A stretch of 64,000 nt of DNA, taken from positions 2,669,235-2,733,234 of the forward strand of contig NZ_WOTN01000001.1 of NCBI RefSeq assembly GCF_010993745.1. Reading direction: 5' to 3'. Under the pieces are notes generated by a model, which worked only from the letters and a program-made list of their open reading frames with translations, searched no databases and was not told the DNA's origin. Each line of letters begins with the position of its first letter. Position 1 is the stretch's first letter. Shown here piece after piece: positions 1 to 8,267 of the stretch. This DNA is from Fodinicola acaciae. Lineage in GTDB: Bacteria; Actinomycetota; Actinomycetes; Mycobacteriales; HKI-0501. Both the position numbers and the translations under genes were made by a program.

Positions 1-369
1 CGCCGTCTCCAGGCCGCCTACGACCACCTCCGGCGACCAGTCGCCGAGCGCCGAACGAAGCGTCTCCAGGTCGGACAGCCGCTGCAGTTTCGGCAGTACG
101 AGGCCGACGACCTTGCCGGCCAGGCCGAGCGACACGACGGCGGCGATGTCGCCAGCGAACCACCGCGTGTCGATGGCGTTGACGCGTACGACCATCGGCA
201 CCGGCAGGTCCAGCGACGACAGCGCCTCGACCGCCGACGCGCGTGCGGTCTCCTTGTCGGCGGTCACGACGGCGTCTTCCAGGTCAACCACCGCGACGTC
301 CGGCGAGAACCGTGGCACCTTCGCGATCATGTCCGGCCGGCTGCCCGGCACGAAGAACAGGCTGCGCAT
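1..369 (-). CDS. CitE-like CoA ester lyase (HpcH/HpaI aldolase family), 3' end outside window
   Basis: The visible 123 N-terminal residues begin [14 protein letters not shown] and contain VVDLEDAV, the opening pattern of CitE-type lyases (citrate lyase beta, malyl-CoA or citramalyl-CoA lyases) of the HpcH/HpaI superfamily. The acidic pair in DLEDAV belongs to the metal-binding region of that family. The gene starts with an ATG that overlaps the stop codon of the upstream MaoC gene by one base (TGATG), so the two are probably translated together. This pairing suggests hydration plus C-C cleavage of a CoA thioester. The substrate cannot be told from the fragment, and the catalytic C-terminal part is off the window. 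Confidence 0.85.
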   Translation of the reverse strand, partial: MRSLFFVPGSRPDMIAKVPRFSPDVAVVDLEDAVVTADKETARASAVEALSSLDLPVPMVVRVNAIDTRWFAGDIAAVVSLGLAGKVVGLVLPKLQRLSDLETLRSALGDWSPEVVVGGLETA

Positions 370-818
370 CAGGCCGGCCTCCGGCGCATCAGCGCGGCCC
401 GCCGCGCGCGGCAGACCAGCTCGTCGCGTTGGTTGTACGAGCGGTGCTCGAAGGTGACGATGCCGGCGGTCGGCCGCGACGTGGAGGCACGCGCCTCGAC
501 GATCTCGGTTTCCACGCGGAGCGTGTCGCCGTGGAAGACCGGCGCCGGAAACTCGATGCTGCCGAAACCGAGGTTGGCCACCGTGGTGCCGAGGGTCAGC
601 TCCGGTACGGCGATGCCGACCACCAGGCCGACGGTGAACATGCTGTTCACCAGCCGCTGGCCAAACTCCGTACCGGCCGCGAACTCGGCGTCCAGATGCA
701 GCGGCTGCGGGTTCATCGTCAGCGTCGAGAACAGCACGTTGTCGGTCTCGGTGACGGTACGCGTGATGGCGTGACTCACAACCCGGCCGACTTCACATTC
801 CTCGAACCACAGTCCCAT
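369..818 (-). CDS. MaoC-family (R)-hydratase / dehydratase
   Basis: A 149-residue single hot-dog protein. Near the N-terminus it has NPQPLHLD, which matches the D-x-N-P-x-H hydratase signature loosely, and further on a region rich in V and G typical of MaoC folds. The family reversibly hydrates trans-2-enoyl-CoA or related thioesters. I chose the ATG at 818 ([11 protein letters not shown]) because MaoC proteins start close to this block. An upstream in-frame start at 860 would run into the divergent fasR gene. Only 12 bases separate this start from that of fasR, so one or both mRNAs may be leaderless. It is coupled to the CitE-like gene downstream. Its substrate is unknown. Confidence 0.8.
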   Translation of the reverse strand: MGLWFEECEVGRVVSHAITRTVTETDNVLFSTLTMNPQPLHLDAEFAAGTEFGQRLVNSMFTVGLVVGIAVPELTLGTTVANLGFGSIEFPAPVFHGDTLRVETEIVEARASTSRPTAGIVTFEHRSYNQRDELVCRARRAALMRRRPA

Positions 819-830
819 GAGTGAGAGGGT

Positions 831-2018
831 ATGGCTGTGCCCAACCGTCCGCCGCCGCACCCGCTCGAAGCGACCATCCGGAAGCTGGAGCGGTCGTCCG
901 GTGCGCTCGCCACCCAGAGCGTGGCCAGGATGGACGAGACGCTGCCGTGGTTTCGCTCGCTGCCGGCCGACCAGCGGTCCTGGATCACCCTCGTGGCTCA
1001 GGCCGGCGTCGCTGCGCTCACCGAGTGGCTGAGAAGGCCCGGCGACGACCCGCTGGAGACCACCGGCCTGGTGTTCGGCGCGGCACCGCGTTACCTCGCT
1101 CGCGCCGTCACGTTGCAGCAGGTCGTCGCGATGGTGAAGGTCACCGTCGAGGTGGTCGAGGAGCAGGTCCCGTGGATCGCCGCGCCGGGCGAGGAACAGG
1201 CGCTCAAGGAGGCCGTACTCGTCTTCAGCCGCGAGGTCGCCTTCGCCGCCGCGCAGGTGTACGCGCGCGTCGCCGAGACCCGTGGCGCGTGGGACGCGAG
1301 GCTCCAGGCGCTGCTCGTCGACACGCTGTTACGCGGCAGCGACGAGAACGCCGACCTGCTCAACAGCCGCGCCGCGGCGCTCGGCTGGTCGGAGATCACG
1401 CCGGTGGCGGTGGCGATCGGCGCGACCCCGGGCGCGACGGACGCCGACGAGGTGCTCGACTCGGTGACCCGCGCCGGCCGCGGCGCCGGCATCGAGGTGC
1501 TGGCCGGCGTGCACGGCGGCCGGCTGGTGATGGTGATCGGCGGCGCCGACGACGTGACCAAGGCGGCCGGCGCGCTGCTCGCCGAGTTCGGCGACGGACC
1601 GGTCGTCGTCGGTCACCCGGTGGCCGACCTCGGTGGCGCACCGGCCTCCGCGCGCGCGGCGCTCGCCGGCATCCGCGCGGTCGCCGCCTGGCCGGGCGCG
1701 CCGCGGCCGGTCTCCGCGGCCGATCTCCTGCCGGAGCGGGTGTTGTGCGGCGACGAGGACGCGCGGCGACAGCTGGCGACCGCGTACGCGGAGCTGGACG
1801 AGGCCGGCGGCGGCCTGATCGACACGCTGGCCGCGTACCTGGACACCGGCGGTGCGCTGGAGGCGGCCAGCCGCGTTTTGTTCGTACACTCCAACACCGT
1901 CCGCTATCGGCTGCGGCGGATCGGCGAGGTGTGTGGCTTCAGTCCCACCGTGCCTCGGGATGCATTCAGCCTCCGACTCGCGCTGGCGCTCGGCCGCCTG
2001 GACGACGCCGACTTGTAG
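831..2018 (+). CDS. fasR: FasR-type transcriptional activator of the fab operon (PucR/CdaR family)
   Basis: A 395-residue regulator. The C-terminal 65 residues, with [18 protein letters not shown], form the PucR/CdaR helix-turn-helix. The middle is the GGDEF-like domain of this family. In Streptomyces coelicolor the gene in exactly this position, immediately before fabD-fabH-acpP-fabF, encodes FasR, an activator of that operon. The assignment rests on family plus context. It starts with ATG at 831, 12 bases from the divergent maoC gene. Its stop codon lies inside a 17-bp perfect palindrome (2013-2029) that may be part of the fabD control region. The effector, in other systems thought to be lipid-related, is not visible from sequence. 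Confidence 0.9.
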   Translation: MAVPNRPPPHPLEATIRKLERSSGALATQSVARMDETLPWFRSLPADQRSWITLVAQAGVAALTEWLRRPGDDPLETTGLVFGAAPRYLARAVTLQQVVAMVKVTVEVVEEQVPWIAAPGEEQALKEAVLVFSREVAFAAAQVYARVAETRGAWDARLQALLVDTLLRGSDENADLLNSRAAALGWSEITPVAVAIGATPGATDADEVLDSVTRAGRGAGIEVLAGVHGGRLVMVIGGADDVTKAAGALLAEFGDGPVVVGHPVADLGGAPASARAALAGIRAVAAWPGAPRPVSAADLLPERVLCGDEDARRQLATAYAELDEAGGGLIDTLAAYLDTGGALEAASRVLFVHSNTVRYRLRRIGEVCGFSPTVPRDAFSLRLALALGRLDDADL

Positions 2019-2029
2019 GACTCCTACAA
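2013..2029. promoter_or_regulatory. Perfect 17-bp palindrome upstream of fabD, candidate FasR site
   Basis: Arms TTGTAGGA and TCCTACAA are exact reverse complements around a single C. The palindrome straddles the fasR stop codon and lies 68-84 bases before the fabD start, a suitable place for an activator. The palindrome is directly visible. Its assignment to FasR is inference. Confidence 0.5.
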
Positions 2030-2030
2030 A

Positions 2031-2056
2031 GCCGGGGTCGGCCTTTGGTCCCCGGC
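2031..2056. terminator. GC hairpin between fasR and fabD
   Basis: Arms GCCGGGG (2031-2037) and CCCCGGC (2050-2056) enclose a 12-base loop. There is no T tract, so it may be a weak fasR terminator, an mRNA stabilising hairpin, or part of the fabD leader. Confidence 0.35.
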
Positions 2057-2076
2057 GGCATGGAACTGAACGGTCG

Positions 2077-2093
2077 TTGACAGTCATTGTCAA
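2077..2093. promoter_or_regulatory. Second palindrome directly before the fabD start
   Basis: TTGACA and TGTCAA form perfect 6-bp arms around GTCAT, ending three bases before the GTG start of fabD. TTGACA alone would resemble a -35 box, but no -10 fits before the gene. An operator, or a hairpin covering the ribosome binding region, is more likely. Repressor or activator identity is unknown. Confidence 0.4.
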
Positions 2094-2096
2094 AAG

Positions 2097-3266
2097 GTGC
2101 TTGCCATCGTCGCTCCCGGACAAGGGGCTCAGAAGCCCGGCTTCCTGCTTCCCTGGCTCTCCGGTTGGGACGGCGCCGCGCGCGCGACGGCTCAGCTGCG
2201 CTGGATGTCGGCGCTCGCCGGACTCGACCTGATCCAGCTGGGGACCGAGGCGGACGCCGACGCGATCAAGGACACCGCTACGACCCAGCCGCTGCTGACC
2301 GCCGCCGCGCTGGTGGCCGCGAGCGCGCTGCCGGTCTCCGAGGCCGCCGTCGTCGCCGGCCACAGCGTCGGTGAGCTCGGCGCCGCCGCGATGGCCGGAG
2401 TGCTGACGCCGGAGACCGCGATCGCCTTCGCCGGCGTACGCGGCCGCGAGATGGCCGCCGCCTGCGGGCTGGAGCCGACCGGCATGACCGCGCTGCTCGG
2501 CGGTGACGAGGACGACGTGGTCGCCACGATCGAGGCCGCCGGCCTCACCCCGGCCAACCGCAACGGCAGCGGCCAGATCGTCGCTGCCGGCTCGCTGGCC
2601 GGCTTGGAGAAGCTCGCCGCCGCGCCGCCGGAGAAAGCGCGCGTACGTCCACTGGCTGTCGCAGGTGCCTTCCACACGCACTACATGGCACCGGCGCGCG
2701 ACGCGCTCGCGGCGCTGGCCGGCGGCATCACGCCGAGCCAGCCCGAGCGCCTGCTGCTGTCCAATGCCGACGGCAAGGCCGTCACCACCGGCGCGGAGGC
2801 GGTCGCGCGCCTGGTACGCCAGGTCACCTCGCCGGTCCGCTGGGACCTGTGCATGGCGGCCATGGCCGACCTCGGCGTCACCGCGCTGATCGAGCTGCCG
2901 CCCGCCGGCACGCTCGCCGGCCTGGCCAAACGCGCGCTCAAAGGCGTCGAGATCGTCACCGTCAACACCCCGGACGACCTGCCGAAAGCCGCCGACCTGG
3001 CGCGCCGGTACGGCGGTGGTCCGGTCGAGTCGGGCGTACGCTTCCACGTCGCGGTGGCACCGTCGGCCGGCACCTTCACCCGCGCCGACCTGGCCGAAGG
3101 CGACCCGGTCGGCGCCGGCGAGCGGATCGGCGCGGTCGAGACCCGGCAAGGCCCGGTCGAGGTCGCCGGCCACCGCGACGGCGTACTCGTCGAATGGCTC
3201 GCGCACACCGGCGACCCGGTCGCCGCCGGCACCCCGTTGGCCCGCCTGAACCCCGCAGGAGCGTGA
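2097..3266 (+). CDS. fabD: Malonyl-CoA:ACP transacylase with a C-terminal biotinyl/lipoyl-like domain
   Basis: A 389-residue protein that loads malonate from CoA onto ACP. GQGAQKPG opens the protein, the nucleophile Ser90 sits in AGHSVGE, and His193 in GAFHTHY completes the dyad. Typical FabD is about 310 residues. Residues 308-389 are extra and read like a biotin carrier fold, with GDPVAAGTPLARL near the end and a turn before it. The modifiable lysine is missing, because the E-A-M-K-M position reads ETRQG (348-352). The start is GTG, giving the usual LAIVAPGQG beginning. It is the first gene of the fab operon, with fabH following within six bases. The tail may dock the acyl-CoA carboxylase encoded four genes downstream, but that is speculation. 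Confidence 0.95.
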   Translation: MLAIVAPGQGAQKPGFLLPWLSGWDGAARATAQLRWMSALAGLDLIQLGTEADADAIKDTATTQPLLTAAALVAASALPVSEAAVVAGHSVGELGAAAMAGVLTPETAIAFAGVRGREMAAACGLEPTGMTALLGGDEDDVVATIEAAGLTPANRNGSGQIVAAGSLAGLEKLAAAPPEKARVRPLAVAGAFHTHYMAPARDALAALAGGITPSQPERLLLSNADGKAVTTGAEAVARLVRQVTSPVRWDLCMAAMADLGVTALIELPPAGTLAGLAKRALKGVEIVTVNTPDDLPKAADLARRYGGGPVESGVRFHVAVAPSAGTFTRADLAEGDPVGAGERIGAVETRQGPVEVAGHRDGVLVEWLAHTGDPVAAGTPLARLNPAGA

Positions 3267-3271
3267 CTGGC

Positions 3272-4216
3272 ATGAAGATCGCGACGCCGGACAAGTACGG
3301 CAAGATCGTCGCGTTGGGGCACTACCAGCCGTCGCGGGTGGTGACCAACGACGAGCTCTCGCAGCGGGTCGACACCAACGACAAGTGGATCCGCGAACGG
3401 GTCGGCATCGTCAGCCGCCGCGTCGGCGGCCCGGAGGACACCGTGGTCAGCATGGGCGTCGCGGCGTCGCAGAAGGCGCTCGCTGCCGCCGGCCTGGACC
3501 CGAGCGACATCGACACGGTGATCCTGGCCAGCTGCAGCGAGCTGACGGTGATCCCCAACGCCTCCACCCGGATCGCCACCGAGCTCGGCATCCGGCCGGC
3601 CACCATCGACATGAACACCGCCTGCTCCGGCTTCTCGTACGCGTTGGCCGCCGCCGACCACGCGATCCGCGCCGGCGCCAGCCGCAACGCGCTGGTGATC
3701 GGCTCGGAGAAGCTCACCGACATCCTGGACTGGGACGACCGGTCGACCTGCATCATCTTCGCCGACGGTGCCGGCGCGGCGGTGGTCACCGCCAGCGACA
3801 CACCGTCGATCGGCCCGGTGTCATGGGGCAGCGAGCCGAGCACGATGATCGGGATGACCGAGGGCAACCACATCTACCAGGAAGGCCAGTCGGTCTTCCG
3901 GTGGGCCACCACGGCGCTCGCGCCGATCGCGGCGAAGATCTGCGAGGACGCCGGCGTACGGCCGTCCGAGCTCGCGGCTTTCGTCCCACACCAGGCAAAC
4001 CTGCGGATCATCGAGTCGGTCGCCAAGAAGCTGGGCGCGACAGACGCGGTGATCGCGCGTGACATCGTGGAGTCGGGGAACACCTCAAGTGCGTCGATCC
4101 CGATGGCGTTGTCCAAAATGATCGAGCGTGGCGAGGTGCCGTCCGGTGCTCCAGTGCTTTTGCTGGGGTTCGGCGGCGGTCTCACCTACGCCGGCCAGGT
4201 CGTGCTCAGTCCCTGA
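3272..4216 (+). CDS. fabH: 3-oxoacyl-ACP synthase III
   Basis: A 314-residue initiating condensing enzyme. It joins a starter acyl-CoA to malonyl-ACP. The catalytic triad is complete: Cys118 in NTACSGFSY, His240 in PHQANLRI and Asn270 in ESGNTSSASIP. In actinomycetes FabH usually accepts branched starters such as isobutyryl-CoA, which is family knowledge rather than something seen here. I chose the ATG at 3272. An in-frame GTG at 3263 overlaps the fabD stop but leaves almost no room for the AGGAG at 3257-3261 to act as ribosome binding site. It is the second gene of the fab operon. Confidence 0.95.
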   Translation: MKIATPDKYGKIVALGHYQPSRVVTNDELSQRVDTNDKWIRERVGIVSRRVGGPEDTVVSMGVAASQKALAAAGLDPSDIDTVILASCSELTVIPNASTRIATELGIRPATIDMNTACSGFSYALAAADHAIRAGASRNALVIGSEKLTDILDWDDRSTCIIFADGAGAAVVTASDTPSIGPVSWGSEPSTMIGMTEGNHIYQEGQSVFRWATTALAPIAAKICEDAGVRPSELAAFVPHQANLRIIESVAKKLGATDAVIARDIVESGNTSSASIPMALSKMIERGEVPSGAPVLLLGFGGGLTYAGQVVLSP

Positions 4217-4268
4217 TCTGTCCGTACCGTCAACCCAGAAAGCACCACCGCAGAAAGGAACCACCCAC

Positions 4269-4514
4269 GTGGCATCCCGTGACGAGATCCGCTCCGGCCT
4301 GGCCGACATCCTCGAGGAGATCGCGGACGTCTCCCCCGACGACGTGACCGACGACAAGGCCTTCATCGACGACCTGGACGTGGACTCGCTGTCCATGGTC
4401 GAGGTGGTCGTCGCCGCCGAGGAGAAGTTCAGCATCAAGATCCCCGACGACGACGTGCAGAACCTGCGTACGGTCGGCGACGCGGTCAGCTACATCGAAA
4501 AGGCACAGGCCTGA
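4269..4514 (+). CDS. acpP: Acyl carrier protein
   Basis: An 81-residue acidic carrier for the growing acyl chain. The phosphopantetheine attachment site is Ser40 within DLDVDSLSM, the standard D-S-L motif. The start is GTG with AAAGGA upstream. It lies between fabH and fabF as in other actinobacterial fab operons and overlaps fabF by one base (TGATG). The 52-base gap after fabH may give ACP its own translation rate, since it is needed in excess. Confidence 0.97.
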   Translation: MASRDEIRSGLADILEEIADVSPDDVTDDKAFIDDLDVDSLSMVEVVVAAEEKFSIKIPDDDVQNLRTVGDAVSYIEKAQA

Positions 4515-5737
4515 TGGGTTCACCCACCGGCGTGGTCGTCACCGGGCTCGGGGCCACCACCCCGCTCGGTGGCGACGTCGCCACCACCTGGCAGGGCTTG
4601 CTGGAAGGCCGCTCCGGCGTACGCGCGCTGACCCAGGAGTGGGCCGCGCAGCTGCCGGTGCGGATCGCCGCGCCGCTGGCCGTCGAGCCGACCGAGACGC
4701 TCAAGCGCGTCAAGGCCCGCAAGATGGACCGTTCCGAGCAGGTCGCCGTGGTCGCCGCACAGGAGGCCTGGGCCGACGCGGGCACGCCGGAGGTCGACCC
4801 GATCCGCCTCGGCGTCGCCTTCGGCACCGGCATCGGCGGTGCTCTGACGCTGCTCAACCAGGACGACATCCTGGAGCAGAAGGGCGTACGGTCCGTCTCG
4901 CCGTGGACCATCCCGATGCTGATGCCCAACGGTCCGGCCGCGTGGGTCGGTCTGGAGCTCGGCGCGCAGGGCCGCGTGTCCTCGACGGTCAGCGCGTGTG
5001 CGTCCAGCGCGGAGTCGATCGCGCTGGCGCTGGACCTGCTGCGCTCCGGCCGCTACGACGTGGTCGTCGCCGGTGGCTCGGAGGCCGTCATCCATCCGCT
5101 GCCGCTCGCTGGTTTCGCGCAGATGCAGGCGATGTCGACCCGCAACGACGAGCCGGAGCGCGCGTCCCGCCCGTTCGACAAGGGGCGTGACGGCTTCGTG
5201 CTCGGTGAGGGCGGCGGCGCGCTCGTACTGGAGCGCGAGGACTTCGCGAAGGCGCGCGGCGCGCGGATCTACGCGCGGCTGGCCGGTGCCGGTGTCACCG
5301 CCGACGGCCACGACATCGTGCAGCCCGACCCGTCCGGCAAGGGACAGGCGCGAGCCATGTCGCAGGCCATCGAGGACGCCGGGATGACCGGCTCGGACAT
5401 CACGCACGTCAACGTGCACGCGACCAGTACGCCGGTCGGCGACATGCCCGAGACGCTGTCGATCCGCAGCGCGATCGGCGCCGAACCGATCCTGACCGCG
5501 CCGAAGTCGATGCTCGGTCACCTGCTCGGCGGCGCCGGAGCGGTCGAGTCGATCGCGACCGTACTGGCGATCCACCACGGCGTGATCCCGCCGACCGCCA
5601 ACCTGGAGGACCCCGACGACGCGCTGACGCTGGACGTCGTACGCGTCGAGCCGCGCCGGGTGACGGTCAACGCCGCGCTGAACAACTCGTTCGGCTTCGG
5701 CGGACACAACGTGGCATTGGCTTTCACCAGGGCCTGA
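4514..5737 (+). CDS. fabF: 3-oxoacyl-ACP synthase II
   Basis: A 407-residue elongating condensing enzyme that uses malonyl-ACP. The catalytic residues are in place: Cys162 in VSACASSAES, His302 in VNVHATSTPVGD, Lys331 and His336 in KSMLGHLLGG. Its C-terminal FGFGGHN matches the conserved glycine-rich end of this family. The ATG overlaps the acpP stop, and the carboxyltransferase gene follows after two bases, so translation is coupled throughout. The position corresponds to kasA/fabF in mycobacteria and streptomycetes. Confidence 0.96.
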   Translation: MGSPTGVVVTGLGATTPLGGDVATTWQGLLEGRSGVRALTQEWAAQLPVRIAAPLAVEPTETLKRVKARKMDRSEQVAVVAAQEAWADAGTPEVDPIRLGVAFGTGIGGALTLLNQDDILEQKGVRSVSPWTIPMLMPNGPAAWVGLELGAQGRVSSTVSACASSAESIALALDLLRSGRYDVVVAGGSEAVIHPLPLAGFAQMQAMSTRNDEPERASRPFDKGRDGFVLGEGGGALVLEREDFAKARGARIYARLAGAGVTADGHDIVQPDPSGKGQARAMSQAIEDAGMTGSDITHVNVHATSTPVGDMPETLSIRSAIGAEPILTAPKSMLGHLLGGAGAVESIATVLAIHHGVIPPTANLEDPDDALTLDVVRVEPRRVTVNAALNNSFGFGGHNVALAFTRA

Positions 5738-5739
5738 CG

Positions 5740-7113
5740 ATGACGGTGGTGTCGCCGGCCAGGACCGACTACCGCGACCCGGACCTCCGCCTCGCGGCTC
5801 TGTTCGACGCGGGGACGATGGTCGCGGTGTCCGGCCGCGACGCGTCCGGCGCCACCTCCGCGCGTGGCCTGGTCGACGGCAACGCGGTCGTCGCGTACGC
5901 GACCGACGGCACCAAAATGGGCGGTGCGATGGGGACCGAAGGGTGCCGTCACATCGTCGACGCCATCGACCTCGCGGTCCGCGAGCGCATCCCGGTCGTC
6001 GGCCTGTGGCAGTGCGGCGGCGCGCGGCTGCACGAGGGCGTCAGCGCGCTCGACGCGGTCGGCGAGGTGTTCGCGGCGATGATCCGCGCGTCCGGCCGCG
6101 TCCCGCAGATCTCCGTGGTGCTCGGACCGGCCGCCGGTGGTGCCGCGTACGGTCCCGCGCTCACCGACATCGTCATCCTGGGACCGGCTGGCCGCGTCTT
6201 CGTGACCGGTCCGGAGGCCGGTGACCAGGTCGACATGGAGCGGCGCGGCGGCGTCGCCCACCTCGCCGCCCATCTCGTCGCCGCGACTGACCAGGACGCC
6301 ACCGCGAAGGCCCGCGAGGTCACCGCGTTGCTGGCGCGGCCAGGCCGGTTTTCCACCGCCGACCTCCCCGAGCACGGCGCCGACCTCGGCCTTCTGCTGC
6401 CGAAGCAGTCCAACCGCGGCTACGACGTGAGGCCGCTGTGCGACGCGGTGCTCGACGAGCCGATGGTCGAGCTGCACGCGAAGTGGGCTCCGAACCTCGT
6501 CACCGGTCTCGGCCGACTGGCCAGCCGTACGGTCGGCGTGGTCGCCAACAACCCGCTGCGGCTCGGCGGCTGCCTGGACGCCACCTCGGCCGAGAAGGCG
6601 GCGCGGTTCGTCCGGATGTGCGACGCGCTCGGCGTGCCACTCGTGGTGCTCGTCGACGTGCCCGGCTATCTGCCTGGCGTCGGCCAGGAGTGGGACGGCG
6701 TCGTACGGCGTGGCGCCAAGCTGCTGCACGCCTTCGCCGAGGCCGTCGTGCCGCGCGTGACGCTGGTCACGCGGAAGGCGTACGGCGGTGCGTACATCGC
6801 AATGAACTCGCGCGCTCTCGGCGCGACCGCGGTTTTCGCGTGGCCCGGCGTGGAGGTCGCCGTCATGAGCGCGCCCGCCGCGGTCGGCATCCTGCATCGC
6901 CGCAAGCTCGCCGCCACGCCACCGGCCGAGCGCGAGACGCTGCGCGAGAAGCTCGTGGCCGAGCAGGAACGGGCCGCCGGCGGCGTCGAGCGAGCCATCG
7001 AGATCGGCGTCGTGGACGAGATCATCGAGCCGACCGCCACGCGCCGCCGCCTCGCCGACGCGCTCGCCGCCGCACCCGCCGGCCGCGGCGCGCACGGCAA
7101 CATCCCCCTCTGA
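5740..7113 (+). CDS. accD6: Acyl-CoA carboxylase beta (carboxyltransferase) subunit, AccD6-like
   Basis: A 457-residue carboxyltransferase with two crotonase-like halves. The N-terminal half carries QCGGARLHEG and GPAAGGAAYGPALTD. The C-terminal half carries VDVPGYLPGVGQEWDGVVRRGAKLL (split over residues about 307-332) and RKAYGGAYIAMNS. It moves carboxylate from biotin on the alpha subunit to acetyl-CoA, supplying malonyl-CoA to FabD. Placement directly after the condensing enzyme is that of accD6 in mycobacteria. The biotinylated alpha subunit is not in this window. It is the last gene of the fab operon, and no canonical terminator with a T tract follows. Confidence 0.92.
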   Translation: MTVVSPARTDYRDPDLRLAALFDAGTMVAVSGRDASGATSARGLVDGNAVVAYATDGTKMGGAMGTEGCRHIVDAIDLAVRERIPVVGLWQCGGARLHEGVSALDAVGEVFAAMIRASGRVPQISVVLGPAAGGAAYGPALTDIVILGPAGRVFVTGPEAGDQVDMERRGGVAHLAAHLVAATDQDATAKAREVTALLARPGRFSTADLPEHGADLGLLLPKQSNRGYDVRPLCDAVLDEPMVELHAKWAPNLVTGLGRLASRTVGVVANNPLRLGGCLDATSAEKAARFVRMCDALGVPLVVLVDVPGYLPGVGQEWDGVVRRGAKLLHAFAEAVVPRVTLVTRKAYGGAYIAMNSRALGATAVFAWPGVEVAVMSAPAAVGILHRRKLAATPPAERETLREKLVAEQERAAGGVERAIEIGVVDEIIEPTATRRRLADALAAAPAGRGAHGNIPL

Positions 7114-7162
7114 CAACCAACCTTTGAGGGTCAGATATTGGCGACTTCGCCGCGCACTCTCA

Positions 7163-7220
7163 CGAACTCGACGTTTTCGCCCCTCTATATCGTTGTAGAA
7201 CCACCAAAACGTCGAGTTCG
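7163..7220. repeat. 15-bp perfect inverted repeat at the scar beside the nuclease fragment
   Basis: CGAACTCGACGTTTT (7163-7177) is exactly complemented by AAAACGTCGAGTTCG (7206-7220), with a 28-base lower-GC loop. It lies between the end of accD6 and the broken C-terminus of the next minus-strand gene. It could act as a bidirectional terminator or mark the end of a small deleted element. Confidence 0.6.
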
Positions 7221-7228
7221 CGGAAGTC

Positions 7229-7684
7229 TCATGGCGATGCGCCGTAACACTTGGCCTCTATTGAGGTAATTAATTTCGAATGGCGGGGATGGATCCTGCC
7301 TTGCCGACTCCGTTCGGCCTCAACGCTGTCCAGAATCGCAACGTCGCACTCATGCTGCACTCGCGAGCCACTCATCACATAAACGCCGAGATGAATCTCA
7401 AGAGCCCTGCCGGGATTCACAAACGATGCTCGGACATGAGAAAACTGTCCCAACCACAAATTTCCAGGCGAACGACGGAACGTCAACTCCTGTGACGGAT
7501 TCCGTCCATCGTCAGTAAGTAGGCACATGCCGCCAGCCGCTTGCGTTGCACCCACGGCAACAGTCATCAGCGCAGCTTCGTAGAGATCGGATTTGGCTGC
7601 AGACTCTCGATACACAGATGATAGAACAGTCAGCGCCGACTCCACGACCTTTATCAGGTCATCCCTGGTCATGATCAGGTCCAA
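7229..7684 (-). pseudogene. Truncated PD-(D/E)XK nuclease-like hypothetical protein
   Basis: A 151-residue product of unknown family. Its last third reads HECDVAILD and, about 25 residues later, IEAKCYG, an Asp then Glu-x-Lys spacing like the PD-(D/E)XK nuclease core. The protein stops seven residues after the lysine, where such folds need at least one more strand and helix. A 15-bp inverted repeat lies within 10 bases of the stop. I infer a C-terminal truncation. Its base composition is lower in GC than neighbouring genes. The start is the ATG at 7684, though one four codons later (7672) is also possible. A small unknown gene lies just upstream. A naturally short functional protein cannot be excluded. 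Confidence 0.5.
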
Positions 7685-7721
7685 TCTCCTGCCACACCAG
7701 CCTCAGGTCCGCAATTGCGAT

Positions 7722-7967
7722 CTACAAAAGCGCATCCGTCTCACGGGAGTCAAGATCAACGTCAATCGATTCTTCTTGCTCAGCTCCGACAAACCGCACC
7801 CGCATATGAGGTAATCCGTGCGATTCACCAAAGGTTCGGACCGCTTGTCGACTCTCCATCGCCGCCACGGCAACCGTAAACAAGGACCGACAAAGCAAAG
7901 CCAGGCGCTCGTCAGCTGAGCGCGGCACGGCGACCAGCTCGTCTTTGCCGATTCGACCGAGCTTCAT
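7722..7967 (-). CDS. Small hypothetical protein paired with the nuclease fragment
   Basis: An 81-residue product starting MKLGRIGKDEL and ending in an acidic tail. No domain is recognised. It sits 37 bases upstream of the truncated nuclease-like gene on the same strand and shares its lower GC content, so the two were probably acquired together. The reading frame continues open upstream of the chosen ATG without a convincing ribosome binding site, so the true start may differ, or this too may be a remnant. Confidence 0.4.
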   Translation of the reverse strand: MKLGRIGKDELVAVPRSADERLALLCRSLFTVAVAAMESRQAVRTFGESHGLPHMRVRFVGAEQEESIDVDLDSRETDALL

Positions 7968-8267
7968 CTCACGCAGGCGATCTCGTCGCTCCGACCGGTC
8001 TCTTCGGACAGGCGAGAATGGGACACGAGACTCCCTTGAGCGTTCTCTTCACGAATTTGCCGCAGCCAGCGACGGTATCGTTTCACCGCTCCGTCTCATC
8101 AAGTATTCATAGATCTCGGCGCTACCCTGCACCGATACTCTCCCCCGTCACTTATTCCCAACTAGCGGGAACCACTCTATGCAATCAGCCCAATACTCAG
8201 GAAGCCTTCATCCCGGATTACCTCACGTAGGTTGTCAGGTAGGACTGTTCCTACGTAATCTGGCGGG
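7968..8267. other. Non-coding, lower-GC gap
   Basis: I see no supported gene. Codon use in every frame is unlike the neighbours. Inverted or direct repeats worth naming were not found. It probably contains the arsR promoter near its right end and decayed foreign DNA elsewhere. Confidence 0.4.

Noticed and set aside
2077-2082. TTGACA as the fabD -35 box
   Set aside because: A -10 box at normal spacing would fall inside the fabD coding sequence. The hexamer is better explained as one arm of a palindrome.
1329-3206. Long minus-strand open frame across fasR and fabD
   Set aside because: It is the high-GC shadow of two well-supported plus-strand genes, with arginine- and glycine-rich low-complexity translation and no family resemblance.
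8018-8230. 70-codon open frame in the gap before arsR
   Set aside because: It has no ribosome binding site or recognisable domain, its codon use is unlike the neighbours, and it lies in decayed DNA.
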